The translations under genes and the position numbers were made by a program. A stretch of DNA of 64,000 bases from Desertibaculum subflavum. Its GTDB lineage: Bacteria; Pseudomonadota; Alphaproteobacteria; Ferrovibrionales; Ferrovibrionaceae. The stretch spans positions 1 through 64,000 of the forward strand of contig QOZS01000019.1 of assembly GCA_003576705.1 (NCBI GenBank). Reading direction: 5' to 3'. Of this stretch, positions 28,201 to 35,432 are shown piece by piece. Within the stretch, counting starts at the first letter, position 1. Every line of letters starts with the position of its first letter. The notes beneath the pieces are model-generated. The model ran no database searches and was not told the DNA's origin. It saw nothing but the letters and a program-made list of their open reading frames with translations.

Positions 28201-28523
28201 TCCAGGGCCAGCATGTCGCCGGCATCAGGTACCGCGCCTGGCAGCCGGTGCGGGCGCTGCACCCGACCTTGACCGCCGACGCGCCGCTGGTCTTCGACCT
28301 GCATGACAGCTGGAGCGACCGCTCGCTCGGCGGCTGCACCTATCACGTCGCCCATCCGGGCGGCCGCAATTACGACCGCTTCCCGGTCAACGCCAACGAG
28401 GCCGAGGCCCGCCGCCGCGCCCGCTTCTTCGCCTTCGGCCACACGCCAGGCAGCACAAAACCGGTGCCGGCGGCGCCGGCCGGCGAGCACCCGGTGACGC
28501 TCGACCTGCGCCACGCGCGGTGA
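25218..28523 (+). CDS. Large transglutaminase-like protein with DUF2126 domain
   Basis: This 1101-residue protein has an N-terminal bacterial transglutaminase-like domain. The triad is visible as C180 in K-G-S-C-R-D, H229 in D-L-H-A-W and D245 in G-L-D-P-T. A long DUF2126 region follows from about residue 300 to the end, with T-M-G-G-E-P-T-F and G-G-G-N-H-I-V-V-G-G. Such proteins are normally encoded with a circularly permuted ATP-grasp/alpha-E protein and a second transglutaminase, predicted to build or cut a peptide-like product. Here those partners lie 4.4 kb downstream (32961-36310). The start is GTG after GGGGGAGAGG. The product of this system is not known. Confidence 0.92.
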   Translation: MAIHVALHHKTEYRYDRLIALGPQVVRLRPAPHSRTPVLAYSLKVEPASHFLNWQQDPQGNYLARLVFPERTDRFSVTVDLVADMAVINPFDFFLEPAAESFPFEYDHVLDEELAPFRKAAPAGPLLARWLASIDRSPQKTVDFLIGLNRRLQQEIGYVIRMEPGVQTPEETLKLAKGSCRDTGWLLVQALRHLGLAARFVSGYLVQLVADQKPLDGPEGTNVDFTDLHAWCEVYLPGAGWIGLDPTSGLLTGEGHIPLACSPEPGSAAPITGLVEKAQVEFGFEMKVTRVAESPRVTKPYSDEKWAALLALGKKVDRDLKAMDVRLTMGGEPTFVAADDPDGAEWNTDALGPTKRRLAGQLLRRLADRFAPGHLLHYGQGKWYPGEQLPRWALTCHWRKDGEPIWRDRSLLAADEESDRRLGSVDSGAFIADLARRLQVDPSWCVPGYEDIWYYLWKERRLPANVDPLKSELADPLERERLARVFEQGLDTVVGHALPLTRIGLNGQRHWRSGPWFLRTETMFLIPGDSPMGLRLPLDSLPWTNQSDYPYLYPEDPMAPREALPPRQTFQASPAKAAATPQSRREQAPPKPERGKSDASVIRTALCVEVRDGLMHIFMPPAEQAEDYLDLVAAVEDVAAARRQKVVIEGYAPPHDPRLLNFSVTPDPGVIEVNIHPSEDWDGLVEKTTAIYEEARATRLVTEKFMLDGRHVGTGGGNHIVVGGTTPADSPLLRRPDLLKSLLGFWHNHPSLSYLFSGLFIGPTSQHPRIDEGRDDATYELEVAFRALDKCETTPPWLVDRIFRDVLVDMTGNTHRTEFCIDKLFAPDSSAGRRGLLELRAFEMPPHARMSLAQQLLLRSLVARFWRIPYDRPLARYGTRLHDEFMLPHFVAQDFDEVLEDLNRTGFALDPEWFVAHHEFRFPQIGKVAYRGVEMELRSALEPWHVLGEDGAPGGAVRFVDSSVERVQVKLDGLVPGRHVLTCNGMAVPLRATGVQGQHVAGIRYRAWQPVRALHPTLTADAPLVFDLHDSWSDRSLGGCTYHVAHPGGRNYDRFPVNANEAEARRRARFFAFGHTPGSTKPVPAAPAGEHPVTLDLRHAR

Positions 28524-28524
28524 T

Positions 28525-29061
28525 TCAGTCGCCGAGCCGCTTGTAGAACATCGTCGTCTCGGCGAGGCGACCGTCGGGGCGGAAGGCGTGGCCGGGGACG
28601 CGGCCGTATTCGGTCCAGCCGGCGCGGCGGTAGAGGTGGTCGCCGGCGCTGCCGGTTTCGGTGTCGAGCAGCAGCAAGTTGCGGCCGGCCGCGCGCGCCG
28701 CCTGTTCAGCGGCTTCGAGCAGGCGCTGGCCGAGGCCCTGGCGGCGCAGCGACGAGAGCACCAGCATCTTGCCGATCTCCGCCCGGTGCGGCGCGTTCGG
28801 CTGGGGCGCGAAGCTCAGCACCACGGTGCCGACCAACCGCGCGCCGTCGTCGCCGACGAAGAGCTGGCGCTCCCCCGCGGCGATGCCGGGAAGCTGGCCG
28901 CGCCAGAACGCGCGCCCCTCGGCCTGGGTGAAGCCGGCCATGAAGTTGACCGAGGCGCCGTTCGCCACGGCGTCGACCAGGATCGCAGCCAGCTCGTCGA
29001 GCCGCGCCTCCGCCTCGGCGGCATCGAGGGTGCGGATCGTCACGGTGACTGCATCGGTCAT
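28525..29061 (-). CDS. GNAT-family N-acetyltransferase
   Basis: This 178-residue GNAT-fold protein has the acetyl-CoA-binding motif A as L-R-R-Q-G-L-G-Q-R-L near residue 110, followed by A-R-A-A-G-R-N-L-L-L-L-D. It ends with Y-R-R-A-G-W-T-E-Y-G. It transfers an acetyl group to an amine of unknown identity. The ATG overlaps the stop of the XRE-cupin regulator by four bases, so the two are coupled. It is convergent with the large transglutaminase gene, with one base between their stop codons. Confidence 0.9.
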   Translation of the reverse strand: MTDAVTVTIRTLDAAEAEARLDELAAILVDAVANGASVNFMAGFTQAEGRAFWRGQLPGIAAGERQLFVGDDGARLVGTVVLSFAPQPNAPHRAEIGKMLVLSSLRRQGLGQRLLEAAEQAARAAGRNLLLLDTETGSAGDHLYRRAGWTEYGRVPGHAFRPDGRLAETTMFYKRLGD

Positions 29062-29639
29062 GGCCGCGCGGCTCCGTGGCTGACCACGACGGCGTAGCGG
29101 ATCGCCCGCCGCGCCGGGTTGCGGAAGACGATGGGCCGGTCGAAGCGCATCATCAGGCAGTCGCCGGCCTCAAGGCGAAGGCGCTCCTCGCCCAGTTCAA
29201 GCTCGAGCGTGCCGTCCAGTACCCAGATGTGCTGGTCGGCGCCGGCAAGCCGCTGGTTGTCAAAGGCAACGCTGCCGCCCGCAGGAAACTCGACTTCCAC
29301 GATGTCGACCAATGAGCCGGTCTGCGCCGGCGACACGGCGCGGCGCAGATAGCCGCTGGCCGGGTCGCGCCAGACCGGCTGGTCCGCGCGGCGCGCGAGC
29401 GGGCTCGGCGGCTTCTCGGTCTCGGCGAACAACGCCGAGAGCATGACGCCGAGGCCGCCGCAGATCTTGTTGAGCAGCTGGGCCGTCGGGCTCGATTCGC
29501 CCCGCTCGATGCGCGACAGCATGGCGCGGCTGACGTCCGAAAGACGGGCCAGCCCATCGAGGGTTAGCCCGCGCGCCGTCCGCAGGGCATGGATGCGGGC
29601 GCCGATCCGCCCGTCGATATCGCTCGCCGTCGCGCTCAT
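29058..29639 (-). CDS. XRE-family regulator with C-terminal cupin domain
   Basis: This 193-residue protein has a helix-turn-helix at about residues 14-68 (R-G-L-T-L-D-G-L-A, then S-R-A-M-L-S-R-I-E-R-G). A cupin fold follows at about 105-185 (A-G-D-C-L-M-M-R-F). Proteins with this layout sense small ligands and often control transport or acetylation genes. It precedes the GNAT gene with a four-base overlap, so it probably regulates that operon. A 14-base inverted repeat lies 11 bases upstream of its start. Confidence 0.93.
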   Translation of the reverse strand: MSATASDIDGRIGARIHALRTARGLTLDGLARLSDVSRAMLSRIERGESSPTAQLLNKICGGLGVMLSALFAETEKPPSPLARRADQPVWRDPASGYLRRAVSPAQTGSLVDIVEVEFPAGGSVAFDNQRLAGADQHIWVLDGTLELELGEERLRLEAGDCLMMRFDRPIVFRNPARRAIRYAVVVSHGAARP

Positions 29640-29649
29640 ATCTGCATCA

Positions 29650-29663
29650 TATATTCCAATATA
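29650..29663. promoter_or_regulatory. Inverted repeat upstream of XRE-cupin gene
   Basis: TATATTCCAATATA is a six-base inverted repeat around CC, in an unusually AT-rich patch (about 29641-29670) of otherwise GC-rich DNA. It sits just upstream of the XRE-cupin start and probably is its operator, overlapping the promoter. Confidence 0.6.
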
Positions 29664-29707
29664 GTAGAATCAAGCCCGACAGCGATCCGAAGGGCTCGGC
29701 CCGGGCG

Positions 29708-30607
29708 CTACGCCCCGCGGATCGCTCGCATATGCGTGCGCACGACCTCCGCCAGGAAGCGCAGCACGGTCTCGACCGGCGGCGACAGCAGGACGTCCCG
29801 GCGATAGACGATCGAGAGGCTCTGGCTGTCCAGGATATCGGGCGTCAGCCGGCGCAAGCCGAGCTCGCGGTCGGCCAGGATGCAGGGCAGGACGGCAAGG
29901 CCGACGCCCGCCACCGTCGCCGCGACCATGTCCTCGATCTCGCCGTGCAGCAGCACCCGGCTGGCGCCGGCCCCGTGCTCGGCCAGCCACCGGGCGCCGG
30001 GCAGTCGGGCGACGGTGGAGTTGAAGCCGAGCACTTCGTGGCCATCGAGATCGCGCGGGTCGGCCGGCGCCGGATGCCGCGCCAGATAGGCAGGCGCGGC
30101 ATAGAGCGACCAGCCGATCTCGCCCACCTTCTGGGCCACCAGGGTCTCATCTGCGATCGGGCCGATGCGCAGCGCCAGCTCGGCCTCCCCCTTGGCGAGA
30201 TCGACCGGCTGGAGGCTGCTCAGGAAATCGAGCGAGGTCTGCGGGTGCTTGCGGCGCAGCTCGGCCAGCAGAAGCGGCAGATGCGGCGTGAAGAAACTCG
30301 TGAAGCCGGTCGGCACGGCGATGCGGACCGAGCCGGTCTGGGCCGCCGCGCGGCCCTTCAGCGCCTCGACCGAGCGCTCGACCTGCTCCGCATGGGCGAC
30401 CAGGCTCTCGCCGAGCGGCGTCAGCCGGACGCCGGTCTCGGCCCGGATCACCAGCGCCGCCCCGACCGCGCGCTCCAGCGCGTCCAGCCGGCGGCCAACG
30501 GTCGGGTGCTTGACCCCGAGCAGGCGCGCCGCGCCGGCCAGCGTGCCGGCCCGCGCCACCGCAAGGAAATACCGCAGGTCGTTCCAGTCGAGCGTGTCGA
30601 GCCGCAT
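29708..30607 (-). CDS. LysR-family transcriptional regulator
   Basis: This 299-residue protein has an N-terminal LysR helix-turn-helix (W-N-D-L-R-Y-F-L-A-V-A, then A-A-R-L-L-G-V-K-H-P-T-V-G-R-R). A substrate-binding domain follows from about residue 90. H-P-T-V-G-R-R instead of the commoner Q-P-A-V-S-R-Q marks a subgroup often found in Alphaproteobacteria. The ATG at 30607 gives the normal N terminus. It is divergent from the first PEP-CTERM gene, with 151 bases between them. That gap holds a nine-base inverted repeat that may be its operator. Confidence 0.93.
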   Translation of the reverse strand: MRLDTLDWNDLRYFLAVARAGTLAGAARLLGVKHPTVGRRLDALERAVGAALVIRAETGVRLTPLGESLVAHAEQVERSVEALKGRAAAQTGSVRIAVPTGFTSFFTPHLPLLLAELRRKHPQTSLDFLSSLQPVDLAKGEAELALRIGPIADETLVAQKVGEIGWSLYAAPAYLARHPAPADPRDLDGHEVLGFNSTVARLPGARWLAEHGAGASRVLLHGEIEDMVAATVAGVGLAVLPCILADRELGLRRLTPDILDSQSLSIVYRRDVLLSPPVETVLRFLAEVVRTHMRAIRGA

Positions 30608-30657
30608 GCAACCCGTTCTAGCCGATCCAGGGCGGCCCTGACCATTTCCGTACAAGG

Positions 30658-30685
30658 CGGAACGGCTTTGGGGAATGCCGCTCCG
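30658..30685. promoter_or_regulatory. Inverted repeat in the LysR / PEP-CTERM divergent region
   Basis: CGGAACGGC (30658-30666) and GCCGCTCCG (30677-30685) match in eight of nine positions around a ten-base spacer. The repeat lies about 50 bases upstream of the LysR start and 73 bases upstream of the PEP-CTERM start. Position and dyad form suit a LysR site. Confidence 0.42.
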
Positions 30686-30758
30686 GCCCCGTTTCTGGGA
30701 CAAGCCGGCACCGGACCGCGGCGGTGCCCCGGACCCAGCCTGAGAAAAGGGAACGACC

Positions 30759-31418
30759 ATGGGTTATACGATGAGGAGCATTGCGGCCGCGGTTGGCATT
30801 CTGGCTTTGCAGTCGCCCGTGGCCACCGCGGCTGTCGTCTTCGACCAGTCGATCGACCTCACCGTGAGCGCAGTCTCCAGCGACATCAATTTCGGGGGAC
30901 TGGCGGCTGACGACTTCCAGCTGCAGCCCGGGGCGAGCACGGTCAGCGGCATCCGCTGGTGGGGCGGCTATTCGAACATGCCCACCGGAATCGACAGCTT
31001 CACCATCCGCATCTTCGCGGACGACGCCGGGGTGCCCGCCGCCGGTCCGCTGGCCGAATTCGATGTCGGTGAAGCCAGTCGCGTCAGCACCGGGCTCGAG
31101 GCCTTTGGGTTCGACGTCTACGCCTACGAAGCCAGCTTCGGGCCCGTGGATCTCATGGCCAATGTGACCTATTGGCTGTCGATCGTGCACGACACGTCCG
31201 CGGGCGACATCGAATTCTGGTACTGGTCGTTGGATCATGCGGGGAGTTCGCAATATCTCCCTCTTCCGGATGGCCCGGGCTGGATCGAGCATGACGCGAG
31301 ATTGGGTTTCCAGCTGACGAACGACGCCGCGGCCGTGCCGGAGCCAGGGACGCTTGCCCTTCTCGGTCTGGGTCTCGCCGGCATCGGTTTCCAGCGCCGC
31401 CGCCGACGCGCGATCTGA
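30759..31418 (+). CDS. PEP-CTERM exported protein 1
   Basis: This 219-residue protein has an N-terminal signal peptide (to about A-T-A-A-V) and a beta-rich, acidic body with many D, G, S and aromatic residues. The C-terminal sorting signal is V-P-E-P-G-T-L-A, then a hydrophobic helix and R-R-R-R-R. Exosortase recognises and cleaves such tails, and the proteins are exported to the surface or extracellular matrix. No exosortase gene is in the window. The body matches no enzyme I know. Two more PEP-CTERM genes follow on the same strand at 31475 and 32226. Confidence 0.9.
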   Translation: MGYTMRSIAAAVGILALQSPVATAAVVFDQSIDLTVSAVSSDINFGGLAADDFQLQPGASTVSGIRWWGGYSNMPTGIDSFTIRIFADDAGVPAAGPLAEFDVGEASRVSTGLEAFGFDVYAYEASFGPVDLMANVTYWLSIVHDTSAGDIEFWYWSLDHAGSSQYLPLPDGPGWIEHDARLGFQLTNDAAAVPEPGTLALLGLGLAGIGFQRRRRRAI

Positions 31419-31474
31419 AGCGCGGAGACGCGGCGATAACGCATCCTTCCCGCCAGCGACCAACGGAATTCGCC

Positions 31475-32185
31475 ATGACTGCTCGAAACGTCCTACTCAG
31501 CGCGCTGGTTGCGGGCTGCCTTCTCTCGGGCGCCGCCCAGGCCGCGATCGTCGAATACACCGACCGTGCCGCCTGGCTCGCAGCCATCGGCGGCGCGACC
31601 GGCGGCGAGAATTTCAACGGGTTCGTCGCCGATACCAGCTTCGACGGCGGCGCGCTCGCGCTGGCGAGCGGCATGACGATCGGCAGCGTCGCACCGGTGG
31701 GAGAGAACTTCATCGATGTGGCCCCGCAATTCGCCGGCGGCGTCTACAGCATCGATGGCAGCCCGCTTGCGGTGCTCCGCACCGGCCATTCCGCCCCCGG
31801 CGGAATTCCCTACATCAGCTTCGCCCCCGCGATCATCGCGTTCGGCGCCGATTTTTTTAGTATCAACAACGAACTGGAGAGCGGACTGGAGCAGACCGAG
31901 GTCCAGCTGCTCGATGGCGCCACGCTGCTGGCAACGCTCGACGTGCCCGTCGCACCGATTCTGGAACAACGCTTCCTCGGCTTCGTGGCGACTGCCGGAG
32001 AGACGATCACCGGTATCCGGTTCCTGTACGTCCAAGACACCGATCTGTTCTCCCTGGATAACATCGAGATCGGCCGCGCCGGCACGCAGCCGCCGCACAG
32101 CGACGTGCCCGAGCCGGGGACGCTCGCCTTGCTCGGCCTGGGCCTTGCCGGCATCGGTTTCCAGCTCCGTCGGCGGCGCCGCTGA
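31475..32185 (+). CDS. PEP-CTERM exported protein 2
   Basis: This 236-residue protein has a signal peptide ending near G-A-A-Q-A-A. The body starts I-V-E-Y-T-D-R-A-A-W-L-A-A-I-G, a common opening among PEP-CTERM proteins. The sorting tail V-P-E-P-G-T-L-A-L-L-G-L-G is nearly identical to that of the gene before it. The body is otherwise different from its neighbour, so only the tail is shared. It lies 56 bases after PEP-CTERM gene 1 and is probably in the same transcript. Function is unknown; exported surface or matrix protein is likely. Confidence 0.9.
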   Translation: MTARNVLLSALVAGCLLSGAAQAAIVEYTDRAAWLAAIGGATGGENFNGFVADTSFDGGALALASGMTIGSVAPVGENFIDVAPQFAGGVYSIDGSPLAVLRTGHSAPGGIPYISFAPAIIAFGADFFSINNELESGLEQTEVQLLDGATLLATLDVPVAPILEQRFLGFVATAGETITGIRFLYVQDTDLFSLDNIEIGRAGTQPPHSDVPEPGTLALLGLGLAGIGFQLRRRRR

Positions 32186-32225
32186 GCGCGGCCACCCCAC
32201 AACGAATGACAAAAGGAATCTCGCG

Positions 32226-32834
32226 ATGACGCAGCTTCGCCGATCTGGTCTGGCCCTGCTCGGGCTTGCCGCCACATCTCTCGTGCCGGCCTCGGCACAG
32301 GCGGCCGTGATCTTCCAGTACGCCGCCACGTGCGGATTTAACTGCGACCTCATCGGGCTGCCGCTGGGCGGTGCCGTCTCCGGCACCATCGGCTTTGCCG
32401 ACGCCGCGGTCGCGCCGAACGCCGTGTTGGACACGGCCGACGTGGTCAGCTTCTCGTTCGATTTCGGGACTGTCCATGTCGATCTGGCATCGGCAGCCGG
32501 TTTCAACTTCGACGTCATGCTCGACCCCCTGGCGACCAGCGCGACGTCCTTCAATTTGCGGGCGGCCAACAGCCTGTTTCCCGATACGGGGTATGGCTTC
32601 CGCATTAATTCTGCTGCGATCTGGCATGCGTCCGAAATATCGACCTGGATCCCCGACTTCGAGGAGGAGGGGGGCGCGTGGGTGCACGCCGGCGGACCGC
32701 CGGGCACCCTGACGCGGGTCGACGGGCCGCCGGGCGGCTTGACGGCGGACGGTACGGTGCCCGAACCCGCCGCGCTGGCGCTGCTCGCGCCCGGCCTGCT
32801 CGGCCTCGGCCTGCTCGCCCGCCGCCGCCGCTGA
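32226..32834 (+). CDS. PEP-CTERM exported protein 3
   Basis: This 202-residue protein has a signal peptide ending A-S-A-Q-A-A. Two cysteines close to the mature N terminus (C-G-F-N-C) may form a disulfide. The tail V-P-E-P-A-A-L-A-L-L ends in R-R-R-R. It differs from the other two in having alanine where they have glycine-threonine after PEP. I chose the ATG at 32226, after AAAGGAATC, because the signal peptide starts there; the open frame upstream overlaps PEP-CTERM gene 2. It is the last of three exported genes, ending 126 bases before the ATP-grasp gene. Confidence 0.88.
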   Translation: MTQLRRSGLALLGLAATSLVPASAQAAVIFQYAATCGFNCDLIGLPLGGAVSGTIGFADAAVAPNAVLDTADVVSFSFDFGTVHVDLASAAGFNFDVMLDPLATSATSFNLRAANSLFPDTGYGFRINSAAIWHASEISTWIPDFEEEGGAWVHAGGPPGTLTRVDGPPGGLTADGTVPEPAALALLAPGLLGLGLLARRRR

Positions 32835-32960
32835 CGCAAGCGAGCTCCCTCTGCGCTGGGTGCCCGGGTCAAGCCCAGTCACGACGGGACTACATTCCAC
32901 CCCCTGGAAATCCGCCCCCTGATCCGCGAGGCTAGGCGGGTCCAGGGGTTCCGATTCCGT

Positions 32961-35432
32961 ATGAGCGACGCCTACGACGAGATGGCGGCCGGCAAGGGCG
33001 CGCTGAGGCCGCATTGGCGCGATTTAATGGGCGCCGTCTGGGCGATGCAGCCGGGCCAGCTCGCCGAGCGCACCGCGCGCGCCCGGGCGCATCTATCCGA
33101 AGCCGACGAGATCCTGGGCGTGTTCGGCGGCGACGACCGGCGGGTCAGCTGGACGCTCGACCTGCTGCCGATCGTCATTCCCGAGGCGGAGTGGGCGGTG
33201 CTGGCGGCGGGACTGGCGCAGCGCGCCCGGCTGCTCGACCTCGTGCTGGCCGATATCTATGGCCCGCAGCGGCTGATCGCGGAGCGGGCCTTGCCGCCCT
33301 ATCTCGCCTTCGCCAACCCGGAATTCCTGCGGCCGGTGCGGCGGATCGAGGGCGGCGCGCCACGGCTGCAGATCTACGCCGCCGACCTGGTGCGCATGTC
33401 GGATGGCGGCTGGCGCGTCTTCGCCGACCGCACCCAGGCGCCGGCCGGCATCGGCTTTGCGCTGCGCCACCGCAATGCGCTGGCACGGTTCTTCCCGGAA
33501 GGCTTCCGCACCCTGCCGGTCAGCCGGCTGCGTCCCTTCGTCGAGCTGTGGCAGGCGAGCCTGCAGAACCTGGCCGGCGGCCAGCGGCGCGCGCGCGACC
33601 CGCGCATCGTGCTGCTGACACCCGGGCCCTACAACGAGGCCTATTTCGAACACGTCTATCTGGCGCGCGAGCTCGGCGTGACCCTGGTGCAGGGATCGGA
33701 CCTCACGGTGCGCGACGACCGCGTGTTCCTGAAGACGCTGGAAGGATTGGTGCCGGTCGACGTGATCTATCGCCGGCTCGACGGCGCCTGGTGCGACCCG
33801 CTGGAGCTCCGCGGCGATTCGACGCTCGGCGTCGCCGGCCTGTTGCAGGCGCAGCGCGCCGGCAATGTCACCGTGGTGAACGCGCCGGGCTCGGCGGCGG
33901 CGGAGACGCCGGCGCTGGCGCCCTTCCTGCCCGCGCTGGCGCGGCGGCTCTTGGGCGAGGAGCTGCAGCTGCCGGCGGTGACCACCTGGTGGTGCGGCCA
34001 GCGCACGGCGCTGGCCGAGGTACGGGCCGATCTCGACCGCTTCTTCCTGCGCCCGATTTTCGCCGCCGATCCGACACCGATCGAGCCGGCGACAATGCCC
34101 AAGGCGAAGCGCCAGGCGCTGGAAGCGGCACTCGGCGCGCGGCCGGAAAGCTACGTCGCCATCGAGCGCGTGGCGCATGGCGTGGCGCCCACCTTGACCG
34201 CCGCGGGTCTCGGTCCCAGCCCGTTCGTGCTGCGCACAGTGCTGATTCGTCACAGAGAAGACTGGGTGCCGCTGCCCGGCGGCGTGGCCCGCGTGCTGGA
34301 CGAAGGCTCGCTCTACCGCGGCACGCTCCGGCATGGCGGCATCGCCAAGGACGTCTGGGTGCTCACGGCGGAGGAAGGGGACGTGGTGGTTCCCGCGGTG
34401 GCACGCGAAGTGCCGGCGATCCGCCGCTCCACCGGCGTGCTGCCGAGCCGCATTGCCGACGACCTGTTCTGGCTCGGCCGCCAGGTCGAGCGCCTCGACG
34501 CCGCGGCGCGGCTATTCCGCGCCGCCCTCGCCCGCCTGGTCGGCGGCGAGATGGGGCCGCGCGAGCTGGCCGAGCTCGGCGTGATCGGCCAGGCGCTGCA
34601 TCGCACCGGCTGGATCGAGGCGGAAGTCGCCCGCTCGCCGGCCTCGAGCCGCATGTTCGCCGCCGGCCTGACGCGCGCCGCGGCGCAGGGCAAGCAGATC
34701 GGGGGTTGCCTCGGCCAGCTGCGCCAGCTCGCCCTGTCGGTGCGCGACCGCCTCTCGCTCGACATGTGGCGCACCCTGAACCATCTGGTCGGCGAGGTGC
34801 GCACCTCGCTCGCCGACGGCATCCACGATCCCGACCGGCTGCTCGAGGCGCTGGACGAAATGGTGCGGGCCGCCGCCGCCTTCGGCGGACTCGCGGCCGA
34901 GAACATGACCCGCGGCGCCAGCTGGCGCTTCCTCGATCTCGGCCGCCGGCTGGAGCGCGGCATCGCGGTGAGCGGCACGATGGCGGCGCTGCTCGGCCAG
35001 CGGCCGGGCCTGACCGAGCTGGGCCTCGGCCTAGCGCTGGAATTCTGCGATTCGACCATCACCTATCGCACCCGCTACGGCACCGAGCCTCGTCTGGTGC
35101 CGGCGCTCGACCTGCTGCTGCTCGATTCCACCAACCCGCGCGCGCTGGTGTTCCAGCTCTCCCGCTTCCTAGACCACCTGCGCGAGCTGGCGCCGCCCTC
35201 CGGCGAGTTCGCCGAGTACGACGAGGCGGCGCACCTGATGGCGCTGGTCTCCGGCTTCTATTTCGCCGCCGGCTATGACCCGAACGATGCGACGCCGGCC
35301 CTGAACCTGCTGGCCGATGTGCGGAAACGGCTGATGGCGCTGTCGGAGCTGATCACCCGCAACTACTTCAGCCACGTGGCGCCGATGCGCGAAGGCGCCG
35401 GCCTGCACGCATCCGAGCGGGAGACCGCCTGA
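32961..35432 (+). CDS. Circularly permuted ATP-grasp protein fused to alpha-E domain
   Basis: In this 823-residue fusion, residues 1 to about 470 match the circularly permuted type 2 ATP-grasp family (DUF404/DUF407), with G-P-Y-N-E-A-Y-F-E and V-D-V-I-Y-R-R-L-D-G. Residues about 495-810 form a helical alpha-E domain (DUF403), beginning S-R-I-A-D-D-L-F-W-L-G-R. The ATP-grasp half should be an amidoligase forming a peptide bond. In many bacteria it travels with transglutaminase-like proteins, as here, where the next gene starts one base into its stop codon (TGATG). The other partner, the large DUF2126 protein, is 4.4 kb upstream. The product is unknown. Confidence 0.93.
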   Translation: MSDAYDEMAAGKGALRPHWRDLMGAVWAMQPGQLAERTARARAHLSEADEILGVFGGDDRRVSWTLDLLPIVIPEAEWAVLAAGLAQRARLLDLVLADIYGPQRLIAERALPPYLAFANPEFLRPVRRIEGGAPRLQIYAADLVRMSDGGWRVFADRTQAPAGIGFALRHRNALARFFPEGFRTLPVSRLRPFVELWQASLQNLAGGQRRARDPRIVLLTPGPYNEAYFEHVYLARELGVTLVQGSDLTVRDDRVFLKTLEGLVPVDVIYRRLDGAWCDPLELRGDSTLGVAGLLQAQRAGNVTVVNAPGSAAAETPALAPFLPALARRLLGEELQLPAVTTWWCGQRTALAEVRADLDRFFLRPIFAADPTPIEPATMPKAKRQALEAALGARPESYVAIERVAHGVAPTLTAAGLGPSPFVLRTVLIRHREDWVPLPGGVARVLDEGSLYRGTLRHGGIAKDVWVLTAEEGDVVVPAVAREVPAIRRSTGVLPSRIADDLFWLGRQVERLDAAARLFRAALARLVGGEMGPRELAELGVIGQALHRTGWIEAEVARSPASSRMFAAGLTRAAAQGKQIGGCLGQLRQLALSVRDRLSLDMWRTLNHLVGEVRTSLADGIHDPDRLLEALDEMVRAAAAFGGLAAENMTRGASWRFLDLGRRLERGIAVSGTMAALLGQRPGLTELGLGLALEFCDSTITYRTRYGTEPRLVPALDLLLLDSTNPRALVFQLSRFLDHLRELAPPSGEFAEYDEAAHLMALVSGFYFAAGYDPNDATPALNLLADVRKRLMALSELITRNYFSHVAPMREGAGLHASERETA

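Noticed and set aside
30608..32834. PEP-CTERM region as a recently acquired island
   Set aside because: Base composition is only slightly lower than the neighbours, and no integrase, transposase or direct repeats are present. I cannot support transfer from sequence alone.
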